A DNA stretch of 64,000 nt from DAITAZ01 sp036824045 (GCA_036824045.1 DAITAZ010000001.1:143774-207773), one strand, 5' to 3'; positions 12,752 to 22,581 are shown, counted from the first letter of the stretch. The notes: a model not told the origin generated them from the sequence alone. Numbers and translations: made by a program.

Positions 12752-15700
12752 TTGGCAGCCTCGATTTCTTCTTCAACGATGAGCTGGTAGCGGCCGGACT
12801 GAGCCTCCCAGCGTTTTCGGATATCGTCACGCAGGGCCTTGACGCGGGCATCCACCAGATCGGCAGGCTCGGCACCCCGGCGGTAGGCAATCCGCACAAC
12901 CGACGGACGCTCCTTGAGGATGTTGGGCAAACCCTCGAACTTGCGCGCCCACTCCGGCAACAGCAGCGTCTGGTCCGGTGCAAAGGCGGCCCCGGACAGA
13001 TCCACCCGGATCACCCGATGAACCGTCGCCCCGAAATTGATCTTGCTCATCTTGCCCCGGGTCGCGCGGATGTCCCGCGGATTCTCGGTGGTCACCCGGA
13101 AGCCCGAAGGCAAGGTGCGCTCGTCCAGCTTGACGACGAAGTTGGAACCCCGGTCCGCATTGGGCACAGCGGCGCAGGGAATGTGGAAGCGCCCTTCCGC
13201 GTCGGTGGTCATCAGCAGACCCCGCGCCGTGGCAAGCCGGACATTGGGAATGCCGACCTCGCCGTCGTCCTGGTAGCCGTTGGCGTTCTTGTCGTCGAAC
13301 ACCTTGCCGATGATGTCGGTGCAGTCGAAGGTGGCGTCCGGCACCACGCGCACGGTGGCATCGGCCACGTTTGAAAGCGTGGCCGCAGGGGTCGAACCTG
13401 TCGTGCCCGGCGTGTTCTGGGCCCAGGCGAGGTTGGTGTATTCCCCGTCACCCACGCCGGACCCGACCTGCAGCACGAGTTGGTAGGTCTTCTTCTCGCC
13501 CGCGGCAAAGTTCTGCCCGGTCCAGGTCAGCACCCGGCCGGTCACCAGCGGCTCCACCTTCACCCCGTTCACCGTGGACGATCCCGCCCGGTACTTGAAC
13601 CCCGGCGGCATCTGGTCCACCACATTGACGTTGGTCAGCGCCACGGACAGGGTGTTGGTGGCGGTGATGGTGTAGGGGATCAGGTCGCCCTTGGACACGG
13701 TGACCTTGGGCGTGGTCTTCTGCATGAGGATCGCGCCGCCCTGGGGATCCAGCGGAATGTGGTTGTTCAGCACGCTGGCCGACGTACCGGGCACCAGGAT
13801 GAGGGCGCGGTAGTACTGGGTCGTGCCCGCACCGGCGGCCAGACTGGCCGACGTGGAAGCACAAGCGGCCGCGGTGTGCGTGGGGGTGCCCAGCGCCGGC
13901 GGGATGTTGCTGGACTGGACGTTGGCCGGTGCCGGAGTCTGCTGCACGGCCAGCGAAGCGGTACAGGGCGGCAGTGTCACCGACGGAAAGGCCAGATAGT
14001 TGGCCGGAGAGGTGACCGACACCCGGTAGTCGCCCGCAGGCGCCGAAGGCACGAGGTCAAACTCGTAGGCCCCCGTGGCTTCGGTGGTCTGGGTCAGACG
14101 CGTCGAACCGCCCACCAGATGCTGGGCCGGGTCGAACCCGGTGGGCCCTGCCAGCACCACCTGCGCCCCGGCAATGGCTTTGCGCGTGGTGGTGTTGTAG
14201 ACCACGCCGGTGATCCGCAAGGGGTCGAACGGCACCAGGGCAAAGTTGTACTCGGTGCCATCCGCCCCGGCGGTGACCGAAATGTTGCCGATGGCGTTGG
14301 TTTCGATCACGCCGCTCAGGGAACCGATCTGGCTCTGGCCATCCGTCAGGAAGGTCCCGGAAGGCAGCACCACCTCACCCCGGGAAACCCGGAAGGAGCC
14401 TGCCGCAAGGCCATTGAACTTGTAGTTGCCGCTGGCGTCAGTGGTGGCAGTCTTGCTCGAGGCTCCACCCAGGGTGATGGTTACGCCGGAAACGCCGGTT
14501 TCCCCGGAATCGAAACGCCCGTTCTTGTTCTGGTCGATATAGACCTTGCCCGCCAGCGTGGCGCCCCGGTCCCGGAAGTCACAGTTGGTGGCGCTGCTGC
14601 CCTGGCTGACCACGATGCCCTGGATGCGATTGGCGCTGGCGACCGTTCCGCCGCATCCGCTCCCGGAAATGGCATCCACATCCCCCAGACCCGCTGGCTG
14701 GTTTTCCTCGACGGCGTAGCTGCCCGGCGGCAGGCTGGGGAATTCGTAACGGCCGTTGGCGTCGGTGGTGACCGTGGCCACCGCCCCCGTGTCCAGATTG
14801 ACGAGCCGCACCGTCACGCCGGGCAAGCCTTCGCCACTGTCCGCCGTGCGGCTGTTGTTGGCATCCTGATACACCGTGCCGGAGACCGTGCTGCCCTTCA
14901 TCTCCGGGAACTGGAGCGAGGCTCCGGCGAAGCTGGAGGTCACCACCACGGTGAACTGGTTCTGCCCCGTCGCATTACAGGTATCCAGCACATTGTGGGC
15001 GCAGATGGGCGGCTTGACGTCCAGGTAGCCGGCGGGCTGGGTCTCCGTCACCGTGTAGGTGCCCACCGGAAGCGGACCGAAGTCATAACGGCCGCTGCTA
15101 TCCGTGGTCACCGTCCGCGTACCCGAGGGCCCGACCAAGGTAATGGTGACCCCGGCGATGCCAGCATCGGTGGGGTCGCAGGTGCCACTGTTGTCCTTGT
15201 CAAAACACACCACCAGCGACAACCCCGCATCCAGCGAGAAGATCTGCTTCAACTCACCGAAGTTGCGATCCGTGAGCGCCTGGGAGGCTGCAAAATCAGC
15301 CACCGCCAGGGTGATCACATCCGACCTGTTACTGCCCGACACAACCCCGCCGCTGGAGCCATTCTGCTCGTAGCCGTCGTTGTACCCCGGAGGCTGGGTG
15401 GGTTCCCGCAACTGATAGGTGGTCCCCGCCGAAGGCGGCGGCACATTGTTGAACGCGTAGGAGCCATCGGCTCCGGTGTTGGTGGACAGGCTGACCGCCG
15501 CCCCGGAGAAGCTGGTCCCCGTGAGGGTGACCTGGATGTTGGGCAAGCCGGGATCGCCGGACGCATCGCGCACGTTATTCCCGTTCTTGTCCTCGAACAC
15601 ATAGCCCGAGACCGAATACTTGCGCAGCAACTCGAACAGGTAATTGGGCAAGTCGGCGCCCGCGGTGAGCGCGATGCTGCCAATGCTGCTCGGGCTGGAA

Positions 15701-17463
15701 ACCGCGCCGGGAGCACCACTGGGCACGATGGCACGGCTCTCGAAGTAGTTGCTGTCGGCGGCCCGGGTCAGGGTGTAATTGCCCGGCGGCAGCCCCGGGA
15801 AGCTGAAGCTGCCATCCGCGCCTGGGGTGACCTTGAGGCTGCAACCGGCACCGATGGTGTTGCCGTAGGCGTCGGTGCCGGACAGGCACACATCGAGCCC
15901 CGCCAGTCCTTCGCTGGTGCCGCGCGCACCGTCCAGATTGCTGTCCACATAGACATATCCCGCCAGACGCGAGGCCTGCACCGTAACGGTCGTCGTGGAT
16001 TGGTTGTTACTGGTATTTCCGTCCACCACCTGAGGCTTGCCACCGCTGGTGTCATGATTGACGGTCGCCGTATTGCTCAGCGTGGTCAGCGTGCTGCCCA
16101 GCTTGACCCGGACCGGCAGGGTGAGATTCCGGGAAGCGCCGTTGTTGAGCGAGAACGCGCAGGTGACCGTGGTCTGGCCAGTGGATGAACTGGTGCTGGG
16201 CGTGCAACTGCTGTCGTAACCCGCAAGCAGTTCGAGGGCCGGATCGAGCGCATCCCGCACCACGACGTTGGGTGCGTTGGAAGGACCATTGTTGGCCACC
16301 GCGAGGGTGTAGCTGAACGGCTCACTCACCGTAACCGGCGTCTTGCTCGCGGTCTTGGTGATCTGCAGGTCGGCCGAGGGATAGATGGTGAAGTCGTCTA
16401 TCGCCTGGTTGTTGCCCAAGTCACTGCTGGCCTCGGCGCACGCAGCGCCACTGTTGCCGCAGCTGACCGAGGAGGTGATCTGGAGGTTACGCGTGGTGGC
16501 TGCCCGATCCGTGCTGTCCGCCTGGAACTCGAGCCCGAAGAACACCCGCTGGTTGCCGGGCAGACTGGAGGTGGGGGTCAGCACACAATCCACCGTCGCA
16601 GTACCGGCGCGGGCTGAACAGCTGACCCCTCCGGAGTACAGCGTTCGGCCGAAACCGCCCGGATCGGCAACACTGACCTTTTGCAGGAATTGGATTGCCA
16701 GATTCTGGCTGGCCGCCGCAGCGGGGGAAATGGTGATCTGCACCCCCTCCGCATTGGTGAAGTTGAGGTTGGCGGCTTCAACCGCAACGGTGAACTTGCT
16801 GCCGATGGTGGGGCGGCCACTGCTCGCCTGCACCAGCTTGATCGCCAGATCCGGGGATTCAACGGTGATGTTCTGCACGCCGCCGTCGTTATCGGCGGGG
16901 TAGTCGTCGGTGACGCTGCTGACCACTTCGGCACAAGCCGGCAAATTCCCCGGTGTCGCGCCGGACACCTGCAACTGCACCGATTGGGAAGCCCCAACCG
17001 CAAGGGCCCCGAGAGAACATTCGATCGTCTGTGCTGACGCGCACAGGGCCGACACAGCAGCATTGGCCGGCCGGCTCACCGGCGTACAGGAGAGACTGCC
17101 CGCAGCACCACCATTTGCGGCCCCGGAACCCGCCACGAAGCTCACCACACTGGGCAAATATGCCCGGAACTTCACATCCGTCGCACCGACGGACAGGCTC
17201 TGATTGCTGACCGTGGCGCTGACGGTGGCCTTGCCCCCGACCGACACCGTCGCCGGAGTGAAGCCGAAACCGGATACGCTGAGGTCAGGCCCCACCTGGG
17301 CCTGGGCTGTTGCGGCAGCGGCGAGAAAGAAGGCCACCCACGCCCCCCGCCACCTGCCCCGCCGGGCTTGTGCAATCCCATGCCCCCGCGGCGCCAATCC
17401 CGCTCCCTCGACGGCGCCGTTCGCGCCATTGCCCCCTGCTGCGTGTCCCATGGACAACCCCAT
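12748..17463 (-). CDS. Giant secreted DUF11/SdrD_B repeat protein
   Basis: 1571 residues from the ATG at 17463. A TTG at 17397, preceded by GAGGGAG, is an attractive alternative that leaves a normal signal peptide (WVAFFLAAAATAQA). DUF11-like beta domains (about 58-490) are followed by six carboxypeptidase-like SdrD_B modules. Each carries an Asp-rich calcium-loop signature: DSNLDG, DKNGNN, DKDNSG, DANNSR, DQNKNG and, near the C terminus, DKNANG. A further DUF11 domain (SKGDLIPYTITATN) precedes the last module. The C terminus is a helical/charged stretch ending EEEIEAAK, with no LPxTG or autotransporter barrel. A strong promoter lies upstream. Likely a calcium-stabilised surface fibre or adhesin exported to the cell surface; the role is inferred. 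Confidence 0.85.
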   Translation of the reverse strand: MGLSMGHAAGGNGANGAVEGAGLAPRGHGIAQARRGRWRGAWVAFFLAAAATAQAQVGPDLSVSGFGFTPATVSVGGKATVSATVSNQSLSVGATDVKFRAYLPSVVSFVAGSGAANGGAAGSLSCTPVSRPANAAVSALCASAQTIECSLGALAVGASQSVQLQVSGATPGNLPACAEVVSSVTDDYPADNDGGVQNITVESPDLAIKLVQASSGRPTIGSKFTVAVEAANLNFTNAEGVQITISPAAAASQNLAIQFLQKVSVADPGGFGRTLYSGGVSCSARAGTATVDCVLTPTSSLPGNQRVFFGLEFQADSTDRAATTRNLQITSSVSCGNSGAACAEASSDLGNNQAIDDFTIYPSADLQITKTASKTPVTVSEPFSYTLAVANNGPSNAPNVVVRDALDPALELLAGYDSSCTPSTSSSTGQTTVTCAFSLNNGASRNLTLPVRVKLGSTLTTLSNTATVNHDTSGGKPQVVDGNTSNNQSTTTVTVQASRLAGYVYVDSNLDGARGTSEGLAGLDVCLSGTDAYGNTIGAGCSLKVTPGADGSFSFPGLPPGNYTLTRAADSNYFESRAIVPSGAPGAVSSPSSIGSIALTAGADLPNYLFELLRKYSVSGYVFEDKNGNNVRDASGDPGLPNIQVTLTGTSFSGAAVSLSTNTGADGSYAFNNVPPPSAGTTYQLREPTQPPGYNDGYEQNGSSGGVVSGSNRSDVITLAVADFAASQALTDRNFGELKQIFSLDAGLSLVVCFDKDNSGTCDPTDAGIAGVTITLVGPSGTRTVTTDSSGRYDFGPLPVGTYTVTETQPAGYLDVKPPICAHNVLDTCNATGQNQFTVVVTSSFAGASLQFPEMKGSTVSGTVYQDANNSRTADSGEGLPGVTVRLVNLDTGAVATVTTDANGRYEFPSLPPGSYAVEENQPAGLGDVDAISGSGCGGTVASANRIQGIVVSQGSSATNCDFRDRGATLAGKVYIDQNKNGRFDSGETGVSGVTITLGGASSKTATTDASGNYKFNGLAAGSFRVSRGEVVLPSGTFLTDGQSQIGSLSGVIETNAIGNISVTAGADGTEYNFALVPFDPLRITGVVYNTTTRKAIAGAQVVLAGPTGFDPAQHLVGGSTRLTQTTEATGAYEFDLVPSAPAGDYRVSVTSPANYLAFPSVTLPPCTASLAVQQTPAPANVQSSNIPPALGTPTHTAAACASTSASLAAGAGTTQYYRALILVPGTSASVLNNHIPLDPQGGAILMQKTTPKVTVSKGDLIPYTITATNTLSVALTNVNVVDQMPPGFKYRAGSSTVNGVKVEPLVTGRVLTWTGQNFAAGEKKTYQLVLQVGSGVGDGEYTNLAWAQNTPGTTGSTPAATLSNVADATVRVVPDATFDCTDIIGKVFDDKNANGYQDDGEVGIPNVRLATARGLLMTTDAEGRFHIPCAAVPNADRGSNFVVKLDERTLPSGFRVTTENPRDIRATRGKMSKINFGATVHRVIRVDLSGAAFAPDQTLLLPEWARKFEGLPNILKERPSVVRIAYRRGAEPADLVDARVKALRDDIRKRWEAQSGRYQLIVEEEIEAAK

Positions 17464-17549
17464 CTTGCTTGTCGCTGTTCAGGCCAGGTGCGCCGCTCGA
17501 CCCGCTAACAAGGCCTCTGCCCGCACCAATCCCCATCGTGTTCGGATGC

Positions 17550-17579
17550 ATTATAGGAACGCCAAGGAGTGTCGGTCAA
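17550..17579 (-). promoter_or_regulatory. Sigma-70 promoter of the surface-protein operon
   Basis: On the minus strand, TTGACC (17579-17574), an 18-base spacer and a perfect TATAAT (17555-17550). The predicted start near 17543 leaves an 80-base leader before the ATG at 17463. Confidence 0.8.
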
Positions 17580-17957
17580 ACAAAAATGCTTTAACAACAT
17601 AAAGTTGCCACACATTATTTGAGCCATTTCTCGAAACCACGGATACTGAGGCCACCCACCAAAGGGAAAGCTCCTTGTTTTCTGCGGCTTACGCGCCCCT
17701 GTGCTCCCGCCGCAGACAGCGGAGCCCACCATTCAGCATATGACTTTGGCAACACAAAAGGCGGTTTTCACATCAAAACTGTCCAAATGATTAGACAGCT
17801 GATGGGAATTTCTCACAAACAACTTTAAATTCCGGAGAGCCGGAGAGGAAATAACTCAGAAAAGCCCGCTTTATTCGCGGCTGACAGCGCAGGACGAGGG
17901 CCGACCACGGCTGATTGACGAGTACCCGAGTGCAAAAGATGAAGGACCACTGCGTGC
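17580..17957. other. Long AT-richer intergenic region
   Basis: Separates the histidine kinase stop from the surface operon promoter. It is distinctly AT-richer than its surroundings (17570-17650 and 17740-17850). An imperfect hairpin at 17862-17885 followed by TTTTCT on the minus strand may terminate the kinase transcript. The remaining 200 bases upstream of the promoter hold no convincing gene and are a reasonable place for regulator binding sites. Confidence 0.45.
17862..17885 (-). terminator. Possible weak terminator of the kinase operon
   Basis: On the minus strand, an imperfect AGCCGCG/CGGGCT-type stem with a short A-rich loop, followed by TTTTCT. It contains a bulge, so confidence is modest. 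Confidence 0.4.
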
Positions 17958-20285
17958 TCAGGACTCCCACGGAGGCAGCAGCAGTTTGAAAACGGCGCCC
18001 TTGCCAGGGGTGCTCTTCACCTCCACCCGCCCCCCATGGCGCTCGACAATGGTGCGAACGATCACCAGCCCCAATCCGGCGCCACTGCCCGGCTGACGAC
18101 TGGCCGACTCGAGACGATGAAACCGGTGGAACAGCTTGCCCAGCAGTTCCGCTGGGACCCCCGCCCCCTGGTCGGCGACCGACACAACCCAGTCCCCCTC
18201 CTCCAACTCGACACGCAGGGCAACCTGTCCGCCTTCTGGGCTATGGCCGACCGCATTGACCAAAAGGTTGATGATCGCCCGCCGCAGCAGGCCCCCATCC
18301 CCCCGCACGTAGGGCTCCCCCTCGTCCGGCATCCGGCACTGCACTTTCACCCGCCTGCGCTCGGCCAAGGGCCAGACCTCGTCGGCGGCATCGAGCGCCA
18401 CCTGCTCCAGGCTGACTTCCACGAACCGGCCCGGGTCAATCGCCTCCGCCCGCGCCAGGCGCAGCATGCCATCAGCCAGTTCCAGAGCCCCTGCGGCGCG
18501 GCGCGACATCTGAGCGAGCCGTTCGCCCTCCAGCATGGCCGGATTGCCGCGCGCTGCATCCAGCAGGGTCACCATGGAGGCCAGGGGCGCCCTCAGATCG
18601 TGGGAAAGAAAGCGTATGGTCTCCTCCCGCGCCAGTTGCGCTGCGCGGATATCGGAGATGTCGTCCAGGCTCACAATAAATCCAGCACTCCCCCCCGGTG
18701 GATCCATCAACTCGGCCACCGCCACAAACAGGGTCCGCCCTCCTCTGGCATCGGCCTCGAAGCTCACGGGCAAGGCGATCTCCGCGATACGTCCCAGATC
18801 GACAAACGGCCCGCTGCTGCCCACAGGGCGCAGCTCGGCAGCCGCTTGCGCCAAGGCAATCACCGGGTGTTCTTCAGCCCCGAGCAAGGCGCGAGCCTGG
18901 GCATTACTCAAGACAATGCGGCCGTCGCGATCAGCCACCAACACCCCCACCTGCAGGGCCTCCAGCACATCACCAATAAAACGGCGCGCGACCTGTTGGC
19001 GCGCCACCGCTTCCCGGATCAACTGAAGCCGCCTTTGCATCGGGTCCATACTGCCGGCTTGACGAACCCGCGGCGAGGCGTGGAGCAGGGCTGGCTCGGC
19101 GTTGAGTTGAGAGAGCTCCGCATCCGTGAACACCTGGGCAGCCTCCAGTCGACGCCAACTCCACAGAGGATAGGCCAGCAGACCACCCGCAATGGCAACC
19201 GAGGGCGGCCACCAGATTCCCCACTGCACGACCAGCCCGATGCATGCCAGACAAGCCAGCCCAAGCAACAAAGTCGAAGCGATCAACCCTTGCCGGGGCG
19301 AACGCTTGAGCAGAAAGGCCATGAGCAGGAGGATCCCGCAGCCTGTCAGCATGCCCGACCACAACCGCGGCAGCACACGCACCTCGGCCCCATCCTTCAG
19401 GGCCCCGTAGAGATTGCCCAGGACTTCCACCCCGGGCATCAAGCGCCCAAACCCCGAAACCGGCGTCGGATAAGCATCCCCCAAACCGATGGCTGTCGCC
19501 CCGACCAGCACCACAGCCCCCCGAAGACGTTCCGCAGGAACCCCTCCCCGCAGCACTTCGGCATAGGAAACCGTGGGAATCGTGCCCGGCGGCCCCGCGA
19601 ACGGAAAACGGAACCACCGCGAGCGCCACCATCCATCCGCCGCCCCAGGGTCGGCGGCCGGACGTGGGTAACGCAAGAGCACCGAAGGGTCCACTTGGGC
19701 AAGCAATGCCAGAGCCAACTGGGGATGGAAGGGCTGGCCGGAGCCCTCCCACAAATAAGCGCTCCGGACGAAGCCGTCCGGATCAAGCTCCACGTTGATC
19801 AACCCCAAACCGGCGGCGACGCTGGCAAACCTCGGATCGGGCAACTGTTCCCGCAACCCCTCCTGTCCGATGGGCTGCTGCAGAATCGGCAACACCACCC
19901 GTCCGTTTCGCCGGATGGCATCGGCCAGCACCGCATCGCTCTTCTCATCACCCCGTCCGGGCTCGGTGAGGATGATATCCAGCGCAACCGCCGCCACCCC
20001 GGCTTCGGTCAGCCGGTCCAGCAGCGCCGCGTGCGCGCTGCGCGGCCAGGGCCAACGGCCAATCTGCTGCAGACTTTCCTCGTCGATGGCAACGATCAAC
20101 AGCTCTTTCGGTACCGGGGGCCGCCGCCAGGAAACAGCCGCATCATAGATTGCCTGGTCCGCCCGCCACAGCCAACCCTGCGCGGTGGCAAGCCCGGCCA
20201 TCAACAGCAGCCCGAGCGTCACCGCCCCCCACTCGAACAGCGTCCGCTGCTTCAGGGAATTCCACAGATTCCACTGCATGGGCAT
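17958..20285 (-). CDS. CHASE2-PAS sensor histidine kinase
   Basis: 775 residues. One N-terminal membrane segment (about 19-37) precedes an extracytoplasmic CHASE2 domain (about 40-310, with DEESLQQIGRWPWPR). Three clustered membrane segments (about 310-370) follow, then a PAS-like region (VGVLVADRDGRIVLSN), HisKA with the H-box FLSHDLRAPLASM, and an HATPase with N-box INLLVNAVGHSP and G-boxes DQGAG and GAGLGLVIV. All catalytic motifs are present. It starts 15 bases after the LysM-FecR stop, so the pair is an operon. The nearby OmpR-type regulator at 22734-23462 is the likely partner. The stimulus is unknown; CHASE2 domains sense extracellular cues. Confidence 0.93.
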   Translation of the reverse strand: MPMQWNLWNSLKQRTLFEWGAVTLGLLLMAGLATAQGWLWRADQAIYDAAVSWRRPPVPKELLIVAIDEESLQQIGRWPWPRSAHAALLDRLTEAGVAAVALDIILTEPGRGDEKSDAVLADAIRRNGRVVLPILQQPIGQEGLREQLPDPRFASVAAGLGLINVELDPDGFVRSAYLWEGSGQPFHPQLALALLAQVDPSVLLRYPRPAADPGAADGWWRSRWFRFPFAGPPGTIPTVSYAEVLRGGVPAERLRGAVVLVGATAIGLGDAYPTPVSGFGRLMPGVEVLGNLYGALKDGAEVRVLPRLWSGMLTGCGILLLMAFLLKRSPRQGLIASTLLLGLACLACIGLVVQWGIWWPPSVAIAGGLLAYPLWSWRRLEAAQVFTDAELSQLNAEPALLHASPRVRQAGSMDPMQRRLQLIREAVARQQVARRFIGDVLEALQVGVLVADRDGRIVLSNAQARALLGAEEHPVIALAQAAAELRPVGSSGPFVDLGRIAEIALPVSFEADARGGRTLFVAVAELMDPPGGSAGFIVSLDDISDIRAAQLAREETIRFLSHDLRAPLASMVTLLDAARGNPAMLEGERLAQMSRRAAGALELADGMLRLARAEAIDPGRFVEVSLEQVALDAADEVWPLAERRRVKVQCRMPDEGEPYVRGDGGLLRRAIINLLVNAVGHSPEGGQVALRVELEEGDWVVSVADQGAGVPAELLGKLFHRFHRLESASRQPGSGAGLGLVIVRTIVERHGGRVEVKSTPGKGAVFKLLLPPWES

Positions 20286-20300
20286 GGGGGCCCCGGGCGC

Positions 20301-22031
20301 CTACAGCAACGCGGGAACGAGCAGCAACATGAGCCAGTAGGGCGTGGGCAACGGCACCTCGATCTTCTGCGGCGCCGTGTAAGGCCCCACGTAGCCATCC
20401 GCATCCCGCGCACGCACGCGAATGAAATAGCCGCCACTCGCCGGGCGAGGCACCTCGATCTCTGGCGCGCTCACCTGCCGCTCCAGCAGTGGCTCGGAGA
20501 AATCCCGATCCTTCGCCAACTGGAAATCGAACGCTTGGCCGGGCTGACCGGGCCAGTTGAACTTGAGCGACGTATCACTGATCTTCGGCGCCTCCGCTCC
20601 TTTTTGAACCGGCCTCAACTCAAAGGACTGCGCATCGCCCCAAGGTCCCGCAGAACCATCCGGCCGGAGCGTCGCCAGACGCCAGTAGTACTTGCCCCGC
20701 TCAAGCGGCCCCTTCAGGAGATACGTCACACCCTGAACGGGTTTCTCCTCGGCAACCACCTGGGCGAACACCGGATCGCGCGCCACCTGCACCCAATATC
20801 CGCTGTTGCCGTCCACATCCGCCCACGCAAACCGCACCTCGTCCGCGGCCAAGATGCCCCCCCTGTCCGGTATCTGAGCCAGAGGGGGTTCCGGCCGGGC
20901 ACGCACCACGAGCCTCTTGTTCGCATCCATGCCCTCCAGCCCGGTCCCATCAACCGCCCTGACCCTGACCCAGTACACGCCGTCGGGGAGATCCCCCGTC
21001 CGAACTTCCGGTTGTGGTTGCAGGCTTTCAGCAGCAAGTTGCTCGAACGCCTCATCATGAGCGAACTGAACACGATAAGCGGCAGCACCCGCTACCGCGG
21101 GCACCGGCACCCTGACGGCCACCCGCTCCACTGCTTCGGGCAAAGCCGCCAAATCAGGCGCCGGTGCCAGCGGCACCGCCTTGCCCAATGGCACACCAGC
21201 ACGCATCGCCACCCCGAACCCCCGGGGAACCTCGACGAATTCGCGGCCGCCCCGCCCAGCCTGCACCAGCCCGCTCGTGACCTCGGTGCGCACGTCCTGC
21301 TCATCCGCAGCAACCCGGAAAGCTGTGCCGCGCACCCCAACGGTGGCACTGGGCGTGTGAATGCGAAAGCGGGGCACCGGCCCGTGCTGCTGCGGGACCA
21401 CCTTGGACTCCACCCTGCCAGTGTCCAGCTCCAGCGCCGTATCAGCCTTCGATGCATCCGGATTGAAGCGTAGATTCCGTACCACCGCCCGCGTTCGCGG
21501 CTGCAACAGCAATACCGAGCCGTCCGCCAGCCTCAGGGATACAAACCCGTCCGGCCCCGTCGCCAACCGATCCCCTTCACGCACCTCGGCGCCCGCCTTC
21601 AGGGCCTCCCCTGCACGACTCACACCACCTGTCACAGACAACACATGGGCCACGGCGGGCTTTCCCTTGAGCAAACGCCCGGGAACCACAATTTCCTGGT
21701 TTATCCGCAGCAGATTCCCGTCCGGCAGCCCGTTCGCCCGCTGCACTTTCCGCCAGTCCCCAGGATTGTCCAGCAACTGGCCCGCCAATCCGGTCAGGGT
21801 GTCCCCTGCCTGGACTGTGTAGTGGAGATCACCTGCGAACGCACCCCATGCAAGCCCCACGCTTAGCCACGCGCCGGTCAGCAGCCGACCACAGGGTATC
21901 CCCCCCCCACGCCGGCAAGGAAACGGGGGGATGCAATTTGCGTTTTTCCCATCTTTGCAGAATCTCTGCGTTTTCACGAAAGTTGCACTCCGATTTTCCG
22001 ACGATATCCGCAAATGAGCTTGCCGACGCAA
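20301..22031 (-). CDS. LysM-FecR domain periplasmic protein
   Basis: Up to 576 residues. After a signal-like stretch (LLTGAWLSVGLAWGAFA) comes LysM (YTVQAGDTLTGLAGQLL), which binds peptidoglycan. A FecR domain follows (GDRLATGPDGFVSLRLADGS and TVGVRGTAFRV), then fibronectin-like repeats and a hydrophobic C terminus (YWLMLLLVPALL) that may be a membrane anchor. The start is uncertain: the only in-frame starts before the signal peptide are TTG codons at 22031 and 22013, without a good ribosome binding site. A run of nine G residues (21900-21908) lies just before the signal peptide; one more G would bring a GTG into frame. Adjacent to the CHASE2 kinase, as often seen for FecR-LysM proteins. Confidence 0.85.
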   Translation of the reverse strand: MRRQAHLRISSENRSATFVKTQRFCKDGKNANCIPPFPCRRGGGIPCGRLLTGAWLSVGLAWGAFAGDLHYTVQAGDTLTGLAGQLLDNPGDWRKVQRANGLPDGNLLRINQEIVVPGRLLKGKPAVAHVLSVTGGVSRAGEALKAGAEVREGDRLATGPDGFVSLRLADGSVLLLQPRTRAVVRNLRFNPDASKADTALELDTGRVESKVVPQQHGPVPRFRIHTPSATVGVRGTAFRVAADEQDVRTEVTSGLVQAGRGGREFVEVPRGFGVAMRAGVPLGKAVPLAPAPDLAALPEAVERVAVRVPVPAVAGAAAYRVQFAHDEAFEQLAAESLQPQPEVRTGDLPDGVYWVRVRAVDGTGLEGMDANKRLVVRARPEPPLAQIPDRGGILAADEVRFAWADVDGNSGYWVQVARDPVFAQVVAEEKPVQGVTYLLKGPLERGKYYWRLATLRPDGSAGPWGDAQSFELRPVQKGAEAPKISDTSLKFNWPGQPGQAFDFQLAKDRDFSEPLLERQVSAPEIEVPRPASGGYFIRVRARDADGYVGPYTAPQKIEVPLPTPYWLMLLLVPALL

Positions 22032-22153
22032 TATACTGGGTTCAAAATCTGTGGCATGCCTGTCACCGCAATGGATCGAGATGCCAAGTCTTGACCCGCT
22101 GCTGGCGACGAGGCAAGGCTTCGATTCTACTCAGCGCAATGCAGGAGATAACA

Positions 22154-22573
22154 ATGAGCTTCGCGAGCGAATTCAAAGAGTTTGCCCTGAAAGGCAACGT
22201 CATAGACTTGGCTGTCGGTGTGGTCATCGGCGGCGCCTTCGGGAAGATTGTGGACTCCGCGGTCAAGGACCTGATCATGCCCGTCGTCGGAAAAATCCTG
22301 GGCGGCATGGACTTCAAGCAGCTCTACATCAATCTCGGCGACAAGACATTTGAAAGCCTGGAAGCCGCCGAGAAGGCGGGAGCCCCGTTACTCAAGTATG
22401 GAAGCTTCATCAGCAGCGTGGTGGACTTTTTCATCATCGCTCTGTTCATCTTCATCGCCATCAAAGCGGTCAACAAGATGAATCGGGAAGCACCGCCCGC
22501 CCCCGAAGCACCGGCCGCTCCACCCGAAGATATCGTCCTGCTGCGGGAAATTCGGGACAGCCTGAAGAAATAA
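22154..22573 (+). CDS. mscL: Large-conductance mechanosensitive channel
   Basis: 139 residues, normal length. The N terminus (SFASEFKEFALKGNVIDLAVG) contains the amphipathic helix and the first pore helix with the glycine-rich GVVIGGAFGKIVDS. The second membrane helix is VVDFFIIALFIFIAIKAVN. The tail is the charged cytoplasmic bundle (EDIVLLREIRDSLKK). It opens under membrane tension during hypo-osmotic shock. GCAGGAGATAACA provides a clear ribosome binding site. The gene sits on the plus strand between the response regulator and the LysM-FecR/kinase pair, interrupting an otherwise minus-strand signalling locus. Confidence 0.97.
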   Translation: MSFASEFKEFALKGNVIDLAVGVVIGGAFGKIVDSAVKDLIMPVVGKILGGMDFKQLYINLGDKTFESLEAAEKAGAPLLKYGSFISSVVDFFIIALFIFIAIKAVNKMNREAPPAPEAPAAPPEDIVLLREIRDSLKK

Positions 22574-22581
22574 GCTTTGCG

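Noticed and set aside
8492..12790. Two long plus-strand frames opposite the OmpA-barrel gene
   Set aside because: No signal or domain; they mirror the codon bias of the real minus-strand gene.
17619..17828. 69-codon plus-strand frame in the surface operon's upstream region
   Set aside because: No ribosome binding site, no recognisable features, lies in the AT-rich control region.
18036..21473. 1145-codon plus-strand frame opposite the kinase and FecR genes
   Set aside because: Spans two well-supported genes and has Pro/Arg/His-rich composition typical of antisense shadow.
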